Assembly (NCBI GenBank): GCA_037783545.1 | Contig: JBBELK010000525.1 | Coordinates: forward strand, 2,232,001 to 2,296,000 | Source of the DNA: Henricia sp. BOLD:AAB3569 | Lineage: Eukaryota > Echinodermata > Asteroidea > Spinulosida > Echinasteridae | Direction of reading: 5' to 3' | DNA: 64,000 bases | Shown here: piece after piece, positions 44,374 through 55,593 of the stretch | How the letters are laid out: every line of letters starts with the position of its first letter | How positions within the stretch are numbered: the stretch's first letter is position 1 | Notes under the pieces: model-generated | Database searches by the model: none | What the model was told of the DNA's origin: nothing | Seen by the model: only the letters and a program-made list of their open reading frames with translations | Position numbers and translations under genes: made by a program

Positions 44374-44727
44374 GTCATCCTCACAAATTCAACTTGTGCA
44401 ATGTCATCTGGCTTGGTTGGAGATCTGCATACTAGGTCAAAGGTTACTGACAGAAAATGCAAATGAACAGTTAACATTTGAGACTGTAACCATTTCCAAG
44501 ACACTCCTCAGTAGGACATTTTGCTTAGCAAGTTCAAAACTAGTGCAGTGAGATACGAGATTGCGCCTGTTAACTTGTTTGCTAAGCAGTTTTCTATTTC
44601 TGTGTTAAACAAATTCCTCCATGGCATTGGGCCCCTTCTTGGGTTGAATCCAAATTGACTGTGCTGGAAATTAGCCGGCTACCAGTGACTTGCGAGTCCC
44701 AGCCGTAGCCAAATATTCTGAAGCAAT

Positions 44728-45010
44728 AGACTGCTAAAGTGTAACATTAGTTACCAGGGTCTAAACATTTTCTAATAATCTGCAAAGACCATTGGTTTTA
44801 GTGTAGACCCAGTAACTTTGGCAACACACAAAGGATGACGTTTTTACTTTAGTACTCTATAGACTGCTGAAGTGAATACGTCTTTTGTTGGTTGCCTAGG
44901 CAATTGGCTCTAAACTAAAACTCACTGAACCGTGTCCCTGTGCTTTGCAATGGTACTTTTCCCCGACGGCCATGATAGTTTAGATCCAATTGCCATGACA
45001 ACCACTATTG
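44728..45010. mobile_element. Two abutting MITE copies of the GACTGCTAAAGTG family
   Basis: Copy one ends in ACTTTAGTACTCTATAGACTGC, whose last bases are also the start of copy two (AGACTGCTGAAGTGAATACG). Copy two has ACCGTGTCCCTGTGC and CCCGACGGCCATGAT as in the 47785 copy. Confidence 0.75.
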
Positions 45011-45233
45011 GGCTTGTGCAGACTGCTATTTTGGGAGTCAAAATTAAGGCACCTTATTGACCACTCACAGATGCCATCTTTGTAGGAAAAATGCTACTGC
45101 ATATTAAATGCATTCAAGTATGCGCACGCACACCCTGGAAAATGTTAAAAATACACGCGTGTGTTGCTCGAAATACAGCGCAGCCGATGCGCGTCACAAA
45201 AAAAATACGCTCAAGATCCCAATGCACGTGACA

Positions 45234-45677
45234 ATGCATAGTTCCGAGATTGCCCAGTTAACCCCGCCCCCTTGGATATTGTTGCTATGTGCTCACAAGC
45301 CATCGCCAAAAAATGGCGAGACTACGTACAAAGCAACGGGACTCCGCATGGAAAGCACAGATTCATTGGAGAAAACCCAAAGGTATTTATGTTTTGAGGT
45401 CGACAGTTACCGTAGCACACACTGAGCGAAGGGCTAGTAATGCAGGGATGACATATCTTTCATAAAAATGCGCTTTCCTACCTTTGAACAGCGAATCGCC
45501 CAACATTGAAACCAAAATTAACCTGGCCACTGGCGCATACAACATACAAACTGTATGGGCAGAACATCGCGGATTGTTTGTGATGATTGCATCACTTTGA
45601 CCTTTGTGGGCGCCGTCTGCTAGCTCTGTTGTGATTAGTCGCGGGTTCGGCTTGATTGACAGGTCGGAACTATGCAT
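45234..45677. mobile_element. MITE (ATGCATAGTTCCGA ends), copy 2
   Basis: Same orientation and content as 42243-42663, ending GGTCGGAACTATGCAT. Good conservation between copies suggests fairly recent activity. Confidence 0.9.
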
Positions 45678-45760
45678 TTGTAGGAGGTGATGTCATTTGA
45701 ACGTGGTCTATTGGTGTTTTGCTGTGCATCTGCGTTTGAAAAGGTGTATCACATGCTTAA

Positions 45761-46189
45761 AGGCAGTATACATCATTGGTAATCTCAAAAATCAGAAATG
45801 TTCACAGATTTACGCCTAACTTACACAATATAAACATGATGACCGTAGAAAACTTCCCCTAAAATGGTTTTGTCTGAAGTGCTATAGTCTTTGAGAAATG
45901 AGTAAAACAATTAGTTTTCGTCTCATGAGACGAAAATTCAATTCGCCCCAAAACCAAATTACTTTGTCCAAACACTACATCGCCCAAATGCCACTTCGCC
46001 TCAAAATCACTTCGTGCACAGGCCGTGGTTCGGGGCGAAATGACTGCAAACCCTTTTTTGACTGTTTTCTCAAAAGTTAGACGAAGTGCGGAGCTGGTTT
46101 TTGCTCAGGTTGGTTTTAATCATGCATATCTTCAATTACACAGGGGGATAAAACTATTTGTAACAGTTTACCAATCATGTATACTATCT
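45761..46189. mobile_element. TTAA-flanked MITE with TTCGCCCAA subrepeats
   Basis: TTAA at 45757-45760 and 46190-46193. The ends AGGCAGTATACATCATTGGT and ACCAATCATGTATACTATCT are inverted. The interior holds CGTCTCATGAGACG and repeated (C/T)TTCGCCCAAA. Confidence 0.85.
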
Positions 46190-46784
46190 TTAATGCAGCG
46201 TGGTCCGCACAAGTTCAATAAGGCACATTCAACAGTCTGATTTGCTGATTCATTAGTACAAAGGGTGTTGTTTGAAATGACTGGCTTGGCTTTGGCTTTT
46301 TTAACACTCATATGTAGTTTCAAAGTCAAAGCTGGTGATTTTGAAAATGCCCATAGTCACATAAAAAAAAATGTATACATGTACATATACCATCAGTGTG
46401 GTCAAATATAAAGTCTTCATTTTCGATTACTCTTACTCAAGTAAATTTATATTAAGAATGCCTTTCATAAATGTGGGATGGGGCTCATATACAGTGGTGT
46501 CCATGTATACATTTGTATTTGTAAAGAAGAGACATGTAATGATGTAAATAAAAGGTATGAGTTATTGGATGCTGCAATCTGTACAATCAATATATAAATT
46601 TAATTCTTTTTATGAATATGGCCAAAAGGCAGGAACTAAAAGGATTAATAGAAAACGGAGAAAGAACATATATATTTTTTCTTTTGATTGTGCCGGATAA
46701 TTATTGGCACAAGGAAAGAATCTAATGCAGGGTATGAGTGTGCATTTGTAATTAGATAACATTTTTTAAGTTTCCAAGTACATA

Positions 46785-46964
46785 CACTACTCACAATAAG
46801 TTAGGGATAATTGTGGGGTGTATGCAGATATTTTATTGAGGTGTGCATACCACTTGAATGTTTTTGTATCTGCATGACAGATGCACCTTGTCACAGGAAT
46901 ATGTAAAAACAGTCAATCAAAAATTGACAACATACAAAATATCTCCAACTTATTGTGAGTAGTG
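46785..46964. mobile_element. TA-flanked mariner-type MITE (CACTACTCACAATAAGTT ends)
   Basis: CACTACTCACAATAAGTT and AACTTATTGTGAGTAGTG are exact inverted ends between TA dinucleotides; 180 bp. A reversed partial copy lies at about 62865-62990 (TGTGTCTGTCATGCAGATAC ... CAATAAAATATCTGC). Confidence 0.92.
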
Positions 46965-47784
46965 TATTGTGATAGACATTTTTAACATAGGGAAAATCGC
47001 TTCGTAATGAAGCACGTGTTCATATTTAATTTAACAGAATGAAAAGCAGTACCGTTCACATCAGGCAACTGCTAAAGAACATCAATTAAGTTGTCCAACA
47101 CCATGATGGCCTGGTCACACATGTGCGTCTGACGCTCCTTTCTCCCCCTGCTTGATTACAAATACACACCATTTGTCCTCAGTAGACCTTTATCACGGTG
47201 CGGCCATGTTTTCTTTTTTTCTATCCAAATGCACACAACAAAAGCGAGGCTTGCAGAATAAAAATAGTTTGGTCCTGTTTTTAAAATGTTCATTGCATCA
47301 CACGCATGGCGCGGACGGTGATTCTCTCAAAGCAAAACAGTAGATTACACATGCAGACACTCTGGTCGTGCCCCATGGGAAACAATACAATGATGGTCGG
47401 ATGCACTGTGATAAAGGTTAATAGACTGAAAGGAAAATTATTTACTTCAGTTTTGCATTGTCTGTGTGAAGATTTAGATACGGGTGCAGTGCATCTTCAA
47501 TTTTTATATAAGATGAAAATAAACAACATATTATTCACAAAATGTCTTTTTAGTTTTATATTTCTCTTATTTAAGGTGTATTCCTTGACCTAAAATGATG
47601 CCAGATAATTCTACCTGTTGATCTGATTAAAAACACTGGATAAAAAGGGTGATAATCTATATAATCTCTTAAAACAGACCTTGTTAACATGCAACATACA
47701 TTTACACTCATATCAACAACAAAAAAAAATCTATGATAAAGAATTACAATATCTACAATAACATGCATACAATATGTTTTTCAC

Positions 47785-47960
47785 AAATAGACTGCCGAAG
47801 TGAATACGTAATCTTTTGTTAGTTGCCTAGGCAACGGCTCTACACTAAACATCACTGAACCGTGTCCCTGCGCTTTTGCAATGGTACTTTTCCCCCGACG
47901 GCCATGATGTTTAGAGCCAATTACCACGGCAACCCACGTCACACTTCGGCTGTCTATTGT
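47785..47960. mobile_element. MITE of the GACTGCTAAAGTG family, best-preserved copy
   Basis: AATAGACTGCCGAAGTGAATACGT on the left and ACGTCACACTTCGGCTGTCTATT on the right are clear inverted ends. The interior has TTGCCTAGGCAACGGCTC. Confidence 0.85.
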
Positions 47961-49506
47961 AATTAAATCAATATCTAGATTTTAAAGTCAGTTATGGCGT
48001 TATTGCATCCCAATTTATATACAGGTTCATATAAAATATAATTTTTAAGATAAAGTTGTACCAATACATGAGATTTGGTATAGTGCCTGTAGACCACTTT
48101 GAATTATACCCAGCACAATATGGGGCCTAAGGACTTAAAGGAATTCCTTTGATGTTTGAGACACAATGAGCAAACAATAGTAGGGGGAGTACCCTCTGCC
48201 CCATATCATGCTGCATATGCTTTGAATAGCCGTCATCTTGTGGGCAACTTTTCATATTCAAATTGGTCAACAATGTAAGCACAAAATACATGTACATGTC
48301 CTAATGGGAAAAAAGAAACTGTCCTACAGGATGGCAACTATTAGATAGTCTTCTCACCACAGAAATATATGGAAGAAGAAAAAAAACCACCAAAGTGTTG
48401 CTGGCTGGCTAGTGAACATCAATCTCTAATGCCCACCAGTAAGTGAAAAATAATGTCAACACCTGCATAACTATTCAAGAAAACCATCAATTAGCCTTCT
48501 TCGTGTAAAATTTGCATAATGGCTGGTGCCCCGAATTCTTCATGCAGGTGCAGTTCAGAAAGTCACGTACTACGCTGTTGTTGTTATGTCGTGCACGCCA
48601 TTGCCCAGACACCAACAGTCTAGTTGCTTTATGCCATTCTCTCCCACGGTGAACACAGTATTGATCCTGTAGTTCAAACCTGCCGCGTGCACCACATAGC
48701 AACAAAAAATTAGTATGGTCAAATGTATACCAAGTGTGCACGTCAGTACACCATACGCTCTTCATGCGAAACACGCAAAAGGCTAACTGGTTGTGTTCAC
48801 ATATACCGTAAGGATGAATGTCAGATTACAGTAGTAGTTTGGTGTGTAATGGTCACTCACGGTTACAATGCAGTAATCAGTAGGCTTGTGTGAATCCTTC
48901 CTGCAGCCAATTTCATGAAAACCTTACGTACTGCGTATACCCAATTGCCCAACTTTTTATTGCATAAGTTGTGCAACACTGGGATAATTACATGCAAGCT
49001 ATGGAGCCTATGCCATTTTCAAAAGTTGTGCAAGCTACGCACTTTTTTTGTGAGATCGGCTGCTGGAGTAAATGAGAACCAATTCCAAGTTAGGAATCAA
49101 AATAACTTTTGGTTTTTTGAGAAATCGACTCGCATTAGGCCAAAAAAAGAAGAAAAAAAAAACGAACTATGTTTAGCGTAAGTTGAAGTCTCATAAAATA
49201 ATGCAGTGACGCGGCTTTTTTTTAATTTTTTTTTAAAGTGGATTCCAAGCAAAAGTCAAGTTGACACGAAGACAACAGGCCTTGCCTTGCCGATTCCAGA
49301 AAGTACCAGGCAACTGTATGTTAATGGTGCAGAAATTGTAAAAATCCAGCAATTTGGCAGTGTTTTGTATCTGGTTGCGAATCCCGATTCTTAGGTGGAA
49401 ATTAAATCAGAAGGAGTTCCGAAAATGTTGGAAATACTCAACCTAGTTACCGGACTTAGGTGCTAATTTGTGCGAAAAGGCCATGGTGCATCATCTGTGA
49501 TATTTT

Positions 49507-51072
49507 TCACTGTTCTTGGTGTGACGGCTCCCGTTTAACTTGTGAAGTGGACGCCTGGGTCGTTTCAATCTTTGGCTGAGCACCCATCTTGCTACTACTG
49601 GGGAGCGTATGTGAAGTCGTCACTGGTAAACTCGTCACCACCTTAACCCGCATGTTGGCCTTGTCGGCAAACTTCATCAACGACTGATACTTGGACTGAA
49701 TCTCTTCCAATTTCTGCCGCTTTTTCTGATTCTCCAGGCCTTGCACCCTGACTTCCTCGTGCAGTCTGGTTTGCATTTCCTCCAGGGTCTCCTTCTGAGA
49801 CACGCGCTTCTCACGGCAGTTGGCAGCATAGCCGCGGTTTTTCAGCGTGCGGCGGCGCTGTTTCAGCATGACCACTTGCTCTTTGCTGAGGCCACGCAGA
49901 CGGCGGTTCAGCTCGCGGACTGAGGACATGACGAGGTCATAGTCATTGATGACTGTATCTTGCGGTTCTAGTGGCTCTTGTTTCACCTGAATAACAAGAT
50001 TCAAAGAAATAAGATTTAACATTTCAATACCTTAACAACGTCAGACATACTGTATACTTTATTATTTTATTTAAAATTAAGTAAGAATTGAGAAGTTGGT
50101 AATGAATATTTTTCTTTAAATGACTTATCATAGATAATTTTGATAGAAAAACACAAATTTAGGAGTGAAAACAAAATTTAAGATTTTCTTGTAATCCCCT
50201 TTTGTTTCCCTTTCAACCCCATAAAAGTGACATGCAGACAGGCAGCCCTAACTTTGTTCACTTATCACAACCCCTCTTTCTGCATGACTGCCTTTATTTT
50301 AGCCTTGTCCAAGTCTGTGAGCGTGAGCTCGTCTTAGAATGGTCGCTGACAAAATTTAGGCGTCCGTATGACTACTAGCTAAATCCCAGCGCAGTGGCAT
50401 CATTAGCGACCTCACGCGATGATCTGTAGCAAATAGACTATATTTTTTGGTCTGAAAACCAGGCTAAATCACAGCCTTGTTCTTTCTGTACACGACATGT
50501 TTTATAGGCGGGGACTCTTTATGCTATTTTTTGTGCGTGCAATTCTGGTTTTCAGACCAAGAATAGGGTGGTTACCGGAAGACTCTGCAAGGGTCGGAAC
50601 AAATACATACGTATTCAAAAACATTTAACGGCCTATTGTATCATTTGAAATGACCCAATTTTGTTTTTCATGAGTTGACAGGAAAAACCTTACTCAAAGT
50701 GTTGATTGCAATGGTAACAAACATGAATTTATTTCCGTCCAAAATTGTATTTCATGTTGGAAATTGACAACCGAAAGTGGGTTTCTAAAATATCCCATGC
50801 ATGGGACTTTTTAACTATTCACTATTTAGATTGTTTAATGTTTTCTGAAGCACTGATGCATCTATGTAGCTAAAATTTCTTCAGGCTAGCTTACCAACAT
50901 TCTTTCTTAGATATGTTACACTCTTATTCCACGAATCTGAAAAAAAGGTTGTATCTTGAGAATGATATATAGCATGTATAGGCCTTTAAACCTTAGCTGC
51001 ACATTTAGTTTACCTTTATGACATTGGTGGGTCCTGCCTTCCGAACCATGATGGACCTTTGCTTCACAGAAC
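49507..51072 (-). CDS. Small Maf bZIP transcription factor
   Basis: Coding exons are 51049-51014 (12 residues, start ATG at 51049; the exon extends into 5'UTR to 51072 after a CAG acceptor) and 49986-49507, giving 171 aa. The extended homology region ([11 protein letters not shown], residues 35-45) is followed by the Maf basic region [20 protein letters not shown] (54-73) and a leucine-zipper coiled coil (~76-125). There is no acidic activation domain before the basic region, which marks a small Maf (MafF/G/K type, usually about 150-165 aa) rather than a large Maf. Two SUMO consensus sites are visible: VKQE with Lys14, the same position as the SUMO site in vertebrate MafG, and VKRE with Lys163 near the C-terminus. 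Small Mafs pair with CNC factors (Nrf2, Bach) on antioxidant-response elements. A further 5' non-coding exon must lie upstream. The adjacent gene, head to head, is PLA2G6. Confidence 0.94.
50625..50998. mobile_element. TTAA-flanked element in the small Maf intron
   Basis: TTAA then CGGCCTATTGTATCATTTG on the left; GTATAGGCCT then TTAA on the right. Same family as 23435-23660 and 36200-36550 (CATGAGTTGACAGGAAAAAC, CTGAAGCACTGATGCATC). Confidence 0.75.
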
Positions 51073-51521
51073 CTGCCCAAAAAACAGTGAACATTTACTG
51101 AAATATTGATGTGTTATTCCAAAATCTAAGTCATTCTAAAAAATGCAGTGCCTCTGTTATGCAGAGGGCACTGGTGGAAAAGAATCGAGAAGTTGATCAT
51201 GGTTTCGTATCAGACCTTGTGTACAAAACATGAGAAAGGCTGAAAGTGTTTTCTTCACAAAATCTTCATTTTATTCTCATTCCTAAATTTTGTCCCCCCA
51301 TCAAATCTGCACTTAACAATGCTTGATATGATGAGTCAGTTTTGATCAACTTCTCAACTCTTCCCGAATTATTGGTAATTATTAACGAGTAACGTCTATA
51401 CATTGGTAGGCTAGGAAAAAATTACAAATGAAATAAATTAAATTAACAAACAAAAAATAAACAAATTTAAATGGGACAGTGTTAGAACTTCCCTTTTTCT
51501 ATTTTTTGTGGGGGTGGGGTA

Positions 51522-52070
51522 CCCCTAGAACTATGGGGGATACAGTATCCCCCATAGGTTATGTTGTTTTTTTCCAATATGGCGGCGCCTGAACTTTAAG
51601 ATCGGACCGATACGGTTTAAGCTAGCGCAGTAATCCGCTCCCCAATCGCCACCAAACTCCGTCTGATAGTTCTTGAGACACTCACCTTGCGTGTGTCTAT
51701 GGAATTTCGGTACCATTTGTCCACTAAATTCTCCGAAAATAATGTTGGGAAATGAACGGGAACATGTGCGATGCATCCACATGCATGATTGAGGCATTCG
51801 GTAAAATGCATGTGGATGCATCGCACATGTTCCCGTTCATTTCCCAACATTATTTTCGGAGAATTTAGTGGACAAATGGTACCGAAATTCCGTAGACACA
51901 CGCAAGGTGAGTGTCTCAAGAACTATCAGACGGAGTTTGGTGGCGATTGGGGAGCGGATTATTGCGCTAGCTTAAACCGTATCGGTCCGATCTTAAAGTT
52001 CAGGCGCCGCCATATTGGAAAAAAACAACATAACCTATGGGGGATACTGTATCCCCCATAGTTCTAGGGG
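51522..52070. mobile_element. Near-perfect 549-bp palindromic (fold-back) element
   Basis: The left arm 51522-51785 and right arm 51805-52070 are reverse complements with only about two to four differences seen; the loop is 19 bases (GATTGAGGCATTCGGTAAA). TA stands on both sides (51520-51521, 52071-52072). The outer tip of each arm is itself a 27-base palindrome (CTATGGGGGATAC...GTATCCCCCATAG). Each arm carries the same open frame of about 90 codons reading outward (including PNIIFGEFSGQMVPKF and FGGDWGADYCASLN), not similar to any transposase I know. It lies 450 bp upstream of the small Maf exon 2. Confidence 0.93.
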
Positions 52071-52559
52071 TAGGGGTGGGGTATAAATACCAAACACGTT
52101 TGCCACTAATTATTTTTAATATGACATGATAACGCCACAGAAAGTGTAAATTTGGTTAGGAAACCTTATTTTAGCAATGAAAAAATATCAAGTTTTTCTT
52201 TGAAAACACTTAGGATTTTTATGTCATGCTCCATAGACTTAGTGCATGGAGTTTTACCTGTACTTTTTTGTCAACTTCCAAAGTTTGTCTGGATTTCTGA
52301 TGCGTCGGCACAAGTCCTCCACCAATAAACCAAACTCAGAAAATCTCGACGTTCTTTTTGTGGGTAAATAACTCATAAAATTGAGTACTTTTGTATTTCG
52401 AAGAAGCGCCCGATTTCACACGTACACAGTGTTCACAAGAAAATAAACAAGTCATGCTGTTCCGGTTTGACAACCTCGCTCTCAATTAACACGCACCCGT
52501 TCACTTCACACCACCACGCGTTCTGTCATCGAGACCTTACGGGAAGGAGGAAATATATA

Positions 52560-54099
52560 TTATAGAGTTAGATATAGAATTAGAAAACTAGAGTGCGCAG
52601 TCCCAATACACGATGTGCCGATATGGACACCGCCATTTTGTTTGTTTTGGACGGATCTAGATTCAGATCTGCGCAGATCCAAGGTAAACTCGTTCACTTC
52701 GCGCAGATCCTGATCGAGATCTGTGATCTGTGGAATTCTTCTCGAGAGATGGTTCAGCGCTTGATCCAAAATGGCGACGTAAACATCGCGAAGATTTTTG
52801 TGTGAGTAAAACCGTGTCGTTTCAGTTTTCAGAGGCAACACACGATATAAGCGATACAAACAAATTTAAAGGGCTATGACATGCTAAACGACTTTTTGCC
52901 TAATCTTTGCTTCATATGATGGATTACTTGTTCAGCAAGACATGCTATTGTTCGATTGGATGCAAAATCAATAAAAGATAGCCCTTTTCAACTTTGAAGA
53001 TTTTATTGCAATAAACCACAGACAGAGGGCGCTGTTTGGAGTGCATCACGTAAGGAAGACAGAAGGGAAAAGTTAAGAAAAAACATTAGACTTCAAGTTG
53101 GACTTGTGGCAAATTGCTGCAGTTTTCTCCCCCAGTTTCGTCATGGCTTACAACAGGAAACATGTAGAACAAACTCAAACAGTCATAGATTACAAAAGTT
53201 CGAGGAGGTTTGAGAAAAAAATGGGAATCTTTTGTGCACAGTTGAATGTGATTTTCCTGTGTTTGCCTCTTGTAGCATTAAAACTAAAAACCTTTGTTTT
53301 AACCCCGAAAAACAAGCTCCAAATAGGATTTTTATGAATGTAACCGAGTATATTGGTTAGATAGCGTAGATTTCATTGATACAAATCCCAAATAAGGGGC
53401 CCTTTAAGCTGTTTGTTTATATACGATGAATGTCGTAAGTGAAATTTTGAACAGAAATTAGACAAAATTTGTAAATAAATTGCAATCCACGTGACTTAAG
53501 ATCCTAATTGTTAAGAGCAGTTTCGTTTGTTTTTGCGCGATAAAACAACTCGGGATCTGGATTCGGATCTGTCATAAAACAAACACGCCCTATTATAAGT
53601 GCTCGGTGGGCAAAGCTGTGTTGCCCACTTTGCACTCATAGTGTTAAAGGAGTGTGACCAGATCACTTTTTTTTACCCATAACTCCCCGGGACTTACCTT
53701 ATGGGTCATGAGATTTTTATATCATAACATCCGTTATATTTTTCTGATTACGAAACTGAAACTCCCGCGCTTCTAGGCCGCATATTTCCGAGGATATCGT
53801 CGAAAATCCACCGATTATTTGTAAACTAATTTTCCAGTATCAACGTTTTTCCGCTGAAAGCATACTCGATAGTTTGGTTCAATTTTTTACTGGAAATTGC
53901 GAATGTTTTCGGGTTTTTGGGACATGGGAGGTGTGTATGGGAGTTACTTGATAATATTGGTAAGTTACATCGAAAACTATTTTCCAGAAACTCTGGTCAC
54001 GCTCCTTTAAGCAAACATGGCGCTACCCACATCGGCACGGTCCAAACTCGTGACTTGAATAGCCAGTGCATACTCTAGTTTTCTATATATAACTCTATG
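52560..54099. mobile_element. Composite inverted-repeat element with a nested TTAA element
   Basis: The outer ends ATAGAGTTAGATATAGAATT ... AAAACTAGAGTGCGCA and TGCATACTCTAGTTTTCTAT ... AACTCTAT are inverted. Inside at 52870-53403, AGGGCTATGAC and GGGGCCCT are bounded by TTAA (52866-52869, 53404-53407), a second element inserted into the first. Part of the inner one (TTGAATGTGATTTTCCTGTG, AACAAGCTCCAAA) also occurs at 41455-41640. Confidence 0.7.
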
Positions 54100-54487
54100 A
54101 AATAAATAGACACCTGACTAAAGTTTACATTACATGTTGAAACTGAAAGGGCAACAGGTACCATGCAGCATGCAACATACTGATTTTTGCGTGCATGAAA
54201 CAACTCCATAAACTTGAATTTTTGTCTACGTACGCAACCAATCAGTTAAATTTCTTGGGGTGATTTACATTTTGAACTAATTAGTTGCAAAATACCACAA
54301 CTCTAGGCCTAGCCTAACGTTATTTCGATTTTATTCGGTTATTTTTGGAGGGCAAGAACGAGCAGTAGCAAGCATGAGTCTAGACAGGCCAGGGTTGAGA
54401 ATTTACGTAGTTTAGGCCTATTTTCAATTTCAGTAACCGGAAATGACCGGTCAATTATTTTATCAAGTAACCGTTCGGTCGACACAA

Positions 54488-54640
54488 CAGGGGCGGATCC
54501 ATGAATTTTTCCAGGAGGGGGTTTTGCCACCAGGGAGGGGTTTTGCCCGTCAGATTTTTATGTCAGCTCGTTTCGGACAGGCGGACACACAAAAAATGCA
54601 TTAAATTATTTTGTTTTGTGTTGGAGCAGGGGGAGGGGGT

Positions 54641-54678
<38 letters not shown>

Positions 54679-54714
54679 TGACCACCAAAACCCTCCCCTC
54701 TGGATCCGCGCCTG
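54488..54714. mobile_element. hAT-like MITE (CAGGGGCGGATCCA ends) with poly-G tract, 5-bp target duplication
   Basis: The ends CAGGGGCGGATCC and GGATCCGCGCCTG are flanked by CACAA (54483-54487, 54715-54719). It includes a run of over 30 G bases (54639-54676). The body matches 62558-62726 in reverse (TTTCGGACAGGCGGACAC). Confidence 0.92.
54639..54676 (+). repeat. Poly-G tract
   Basis: Near-uninterrupted G run of about 38 bases inside the hAT-like MITE. It could form G-quadruplex and is also a place where assembly length may be wrong. Confidence 0.9.
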
Positions 54715-55081
54715 CACAATGCATGCCATTACACACCAACTTGGGTCTCCACCCCTCCCCCTGCTGCCCCAACCCTTAGGTGGGGAAATTTTTCATGCTC
54801 CAGGGTAGTGGATTTTGCACACACACAAATCAGATAAAATTTGTCAGCATGGTGAGTGACAGTGCACATGCCCATGGTAGCAAACGTGCATGTTTTGCGC
54901 CCTTGCCTTGGGTTGGAATTTTGTTATGTGGGAGCATGGAGGACTAGGAAGGTGGTGGGAGTGTGGGCTGGGGACGGGGAGGGGAAGAGGGGGAGAGGGG
55001 GATTGGAAGAGGGGGATTAGGAGAGGGGGGTTGGGGGCAGGAAAAGAGGCAGGAGCTAGGCAGGTGAGGGGGGTGGGGGAA

Positions 55082-55227
55082 TAAACCCTTTAACGGTTAT
55101 CGACGCCATGTAATGTTGTTACGGGGCATGTTCGAACATGCATTGCTGTGTGCGCACGCACACGGCAACGCGTGTTCGAAGTGCCCCCCGTGAACAACAT
55201 GGCGTCGATAATCGTGAAAGGGTTTAT
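55082..55227. mobile_element. Hairpin element (TAAACCCTTTAACGGTTATC arms)
   Basis: TAAACCCTTTAACGGTTATC and GATAATCGTGAAAGGGTTTA pair, followed inward by GACGCCATG/CATGGCGTC and TGTTCGAA/TTCGAA. 146 bp. Confidence 0.88.
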
Positions 55228-55240
55228 TACTAGGACGAGA

Positions 55241-55428
55241 GTGGACTTGGTTTCAAGTCCGAGATCGTGGTTTGTTTTCCGTGGCGCTCTCTTTTGGTTT
55301 GTGAAATGTGGGGACTGGGAACTAGTCTATTTCAAAATAGATTAGTTCCTAGTCCCTACATTTTACAGACCAAAAGTGGGCGCTACGGAAAACAAACAAC
55401 GATTTCTGACTTGGAACCAAGTCTAGGC
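55241..55428. mobile_element. Second adjacent hairpin element upstream of PLA2G6
   Basis: GACTTGGTTTCAAGTC ... TTTGTTTTCCGTGGCGC pairs with GCGCTACGGAAAACAAAC ... GACTTGGAACCAAGTC; the tip is ACTAGTCTATTT/AAATAGATTAGT. It ends 165 bp before the PLA2G6 5' exon acceptor. Confidence 0.88.
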
Positions 55429-55593
55429 CGGGCGAGAGTAGTGCGTGAGTTGGGAGCCAAGGGTGAGGTTTTTTAAAAAAATGGAGTACAATTTTATTTT
55501 AATTAATTCAAAATATTTTGTACATTCTGAAGATACAACAATACTTAGTTTCACATTAAGAAATAACACCTTTTCGTAATTCATCTCTTTCAG

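Larger units (their letters stand above)
44374..49506. other. Repeat-rich intergenic region between MON1 and small Maf
   Basis: The genes converge here. MITEs at 44728-45010, 45234-45677, 45761-46189, 46785-46964 and 47785-47960 account for about a third. The rest is AT-rich with no exon-like frame. An AATAAA at about 46545 is far from the MON1 stop. A minus-strand open frame at 48774-48487 (95 codons) matches nothing I recognise. Confidence 0.6.

Noticed and set aside
51531-52061. Mirror-image ~90-codon open frames as a conserved protein
   Set aside because: They are the two arms of a palindromic element; no known domain and no independent coding evidence.
54501-54808. Poly-glycine or poly-proline open frames
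   Set aside because: Caused by the poly-G tract in a MITE.
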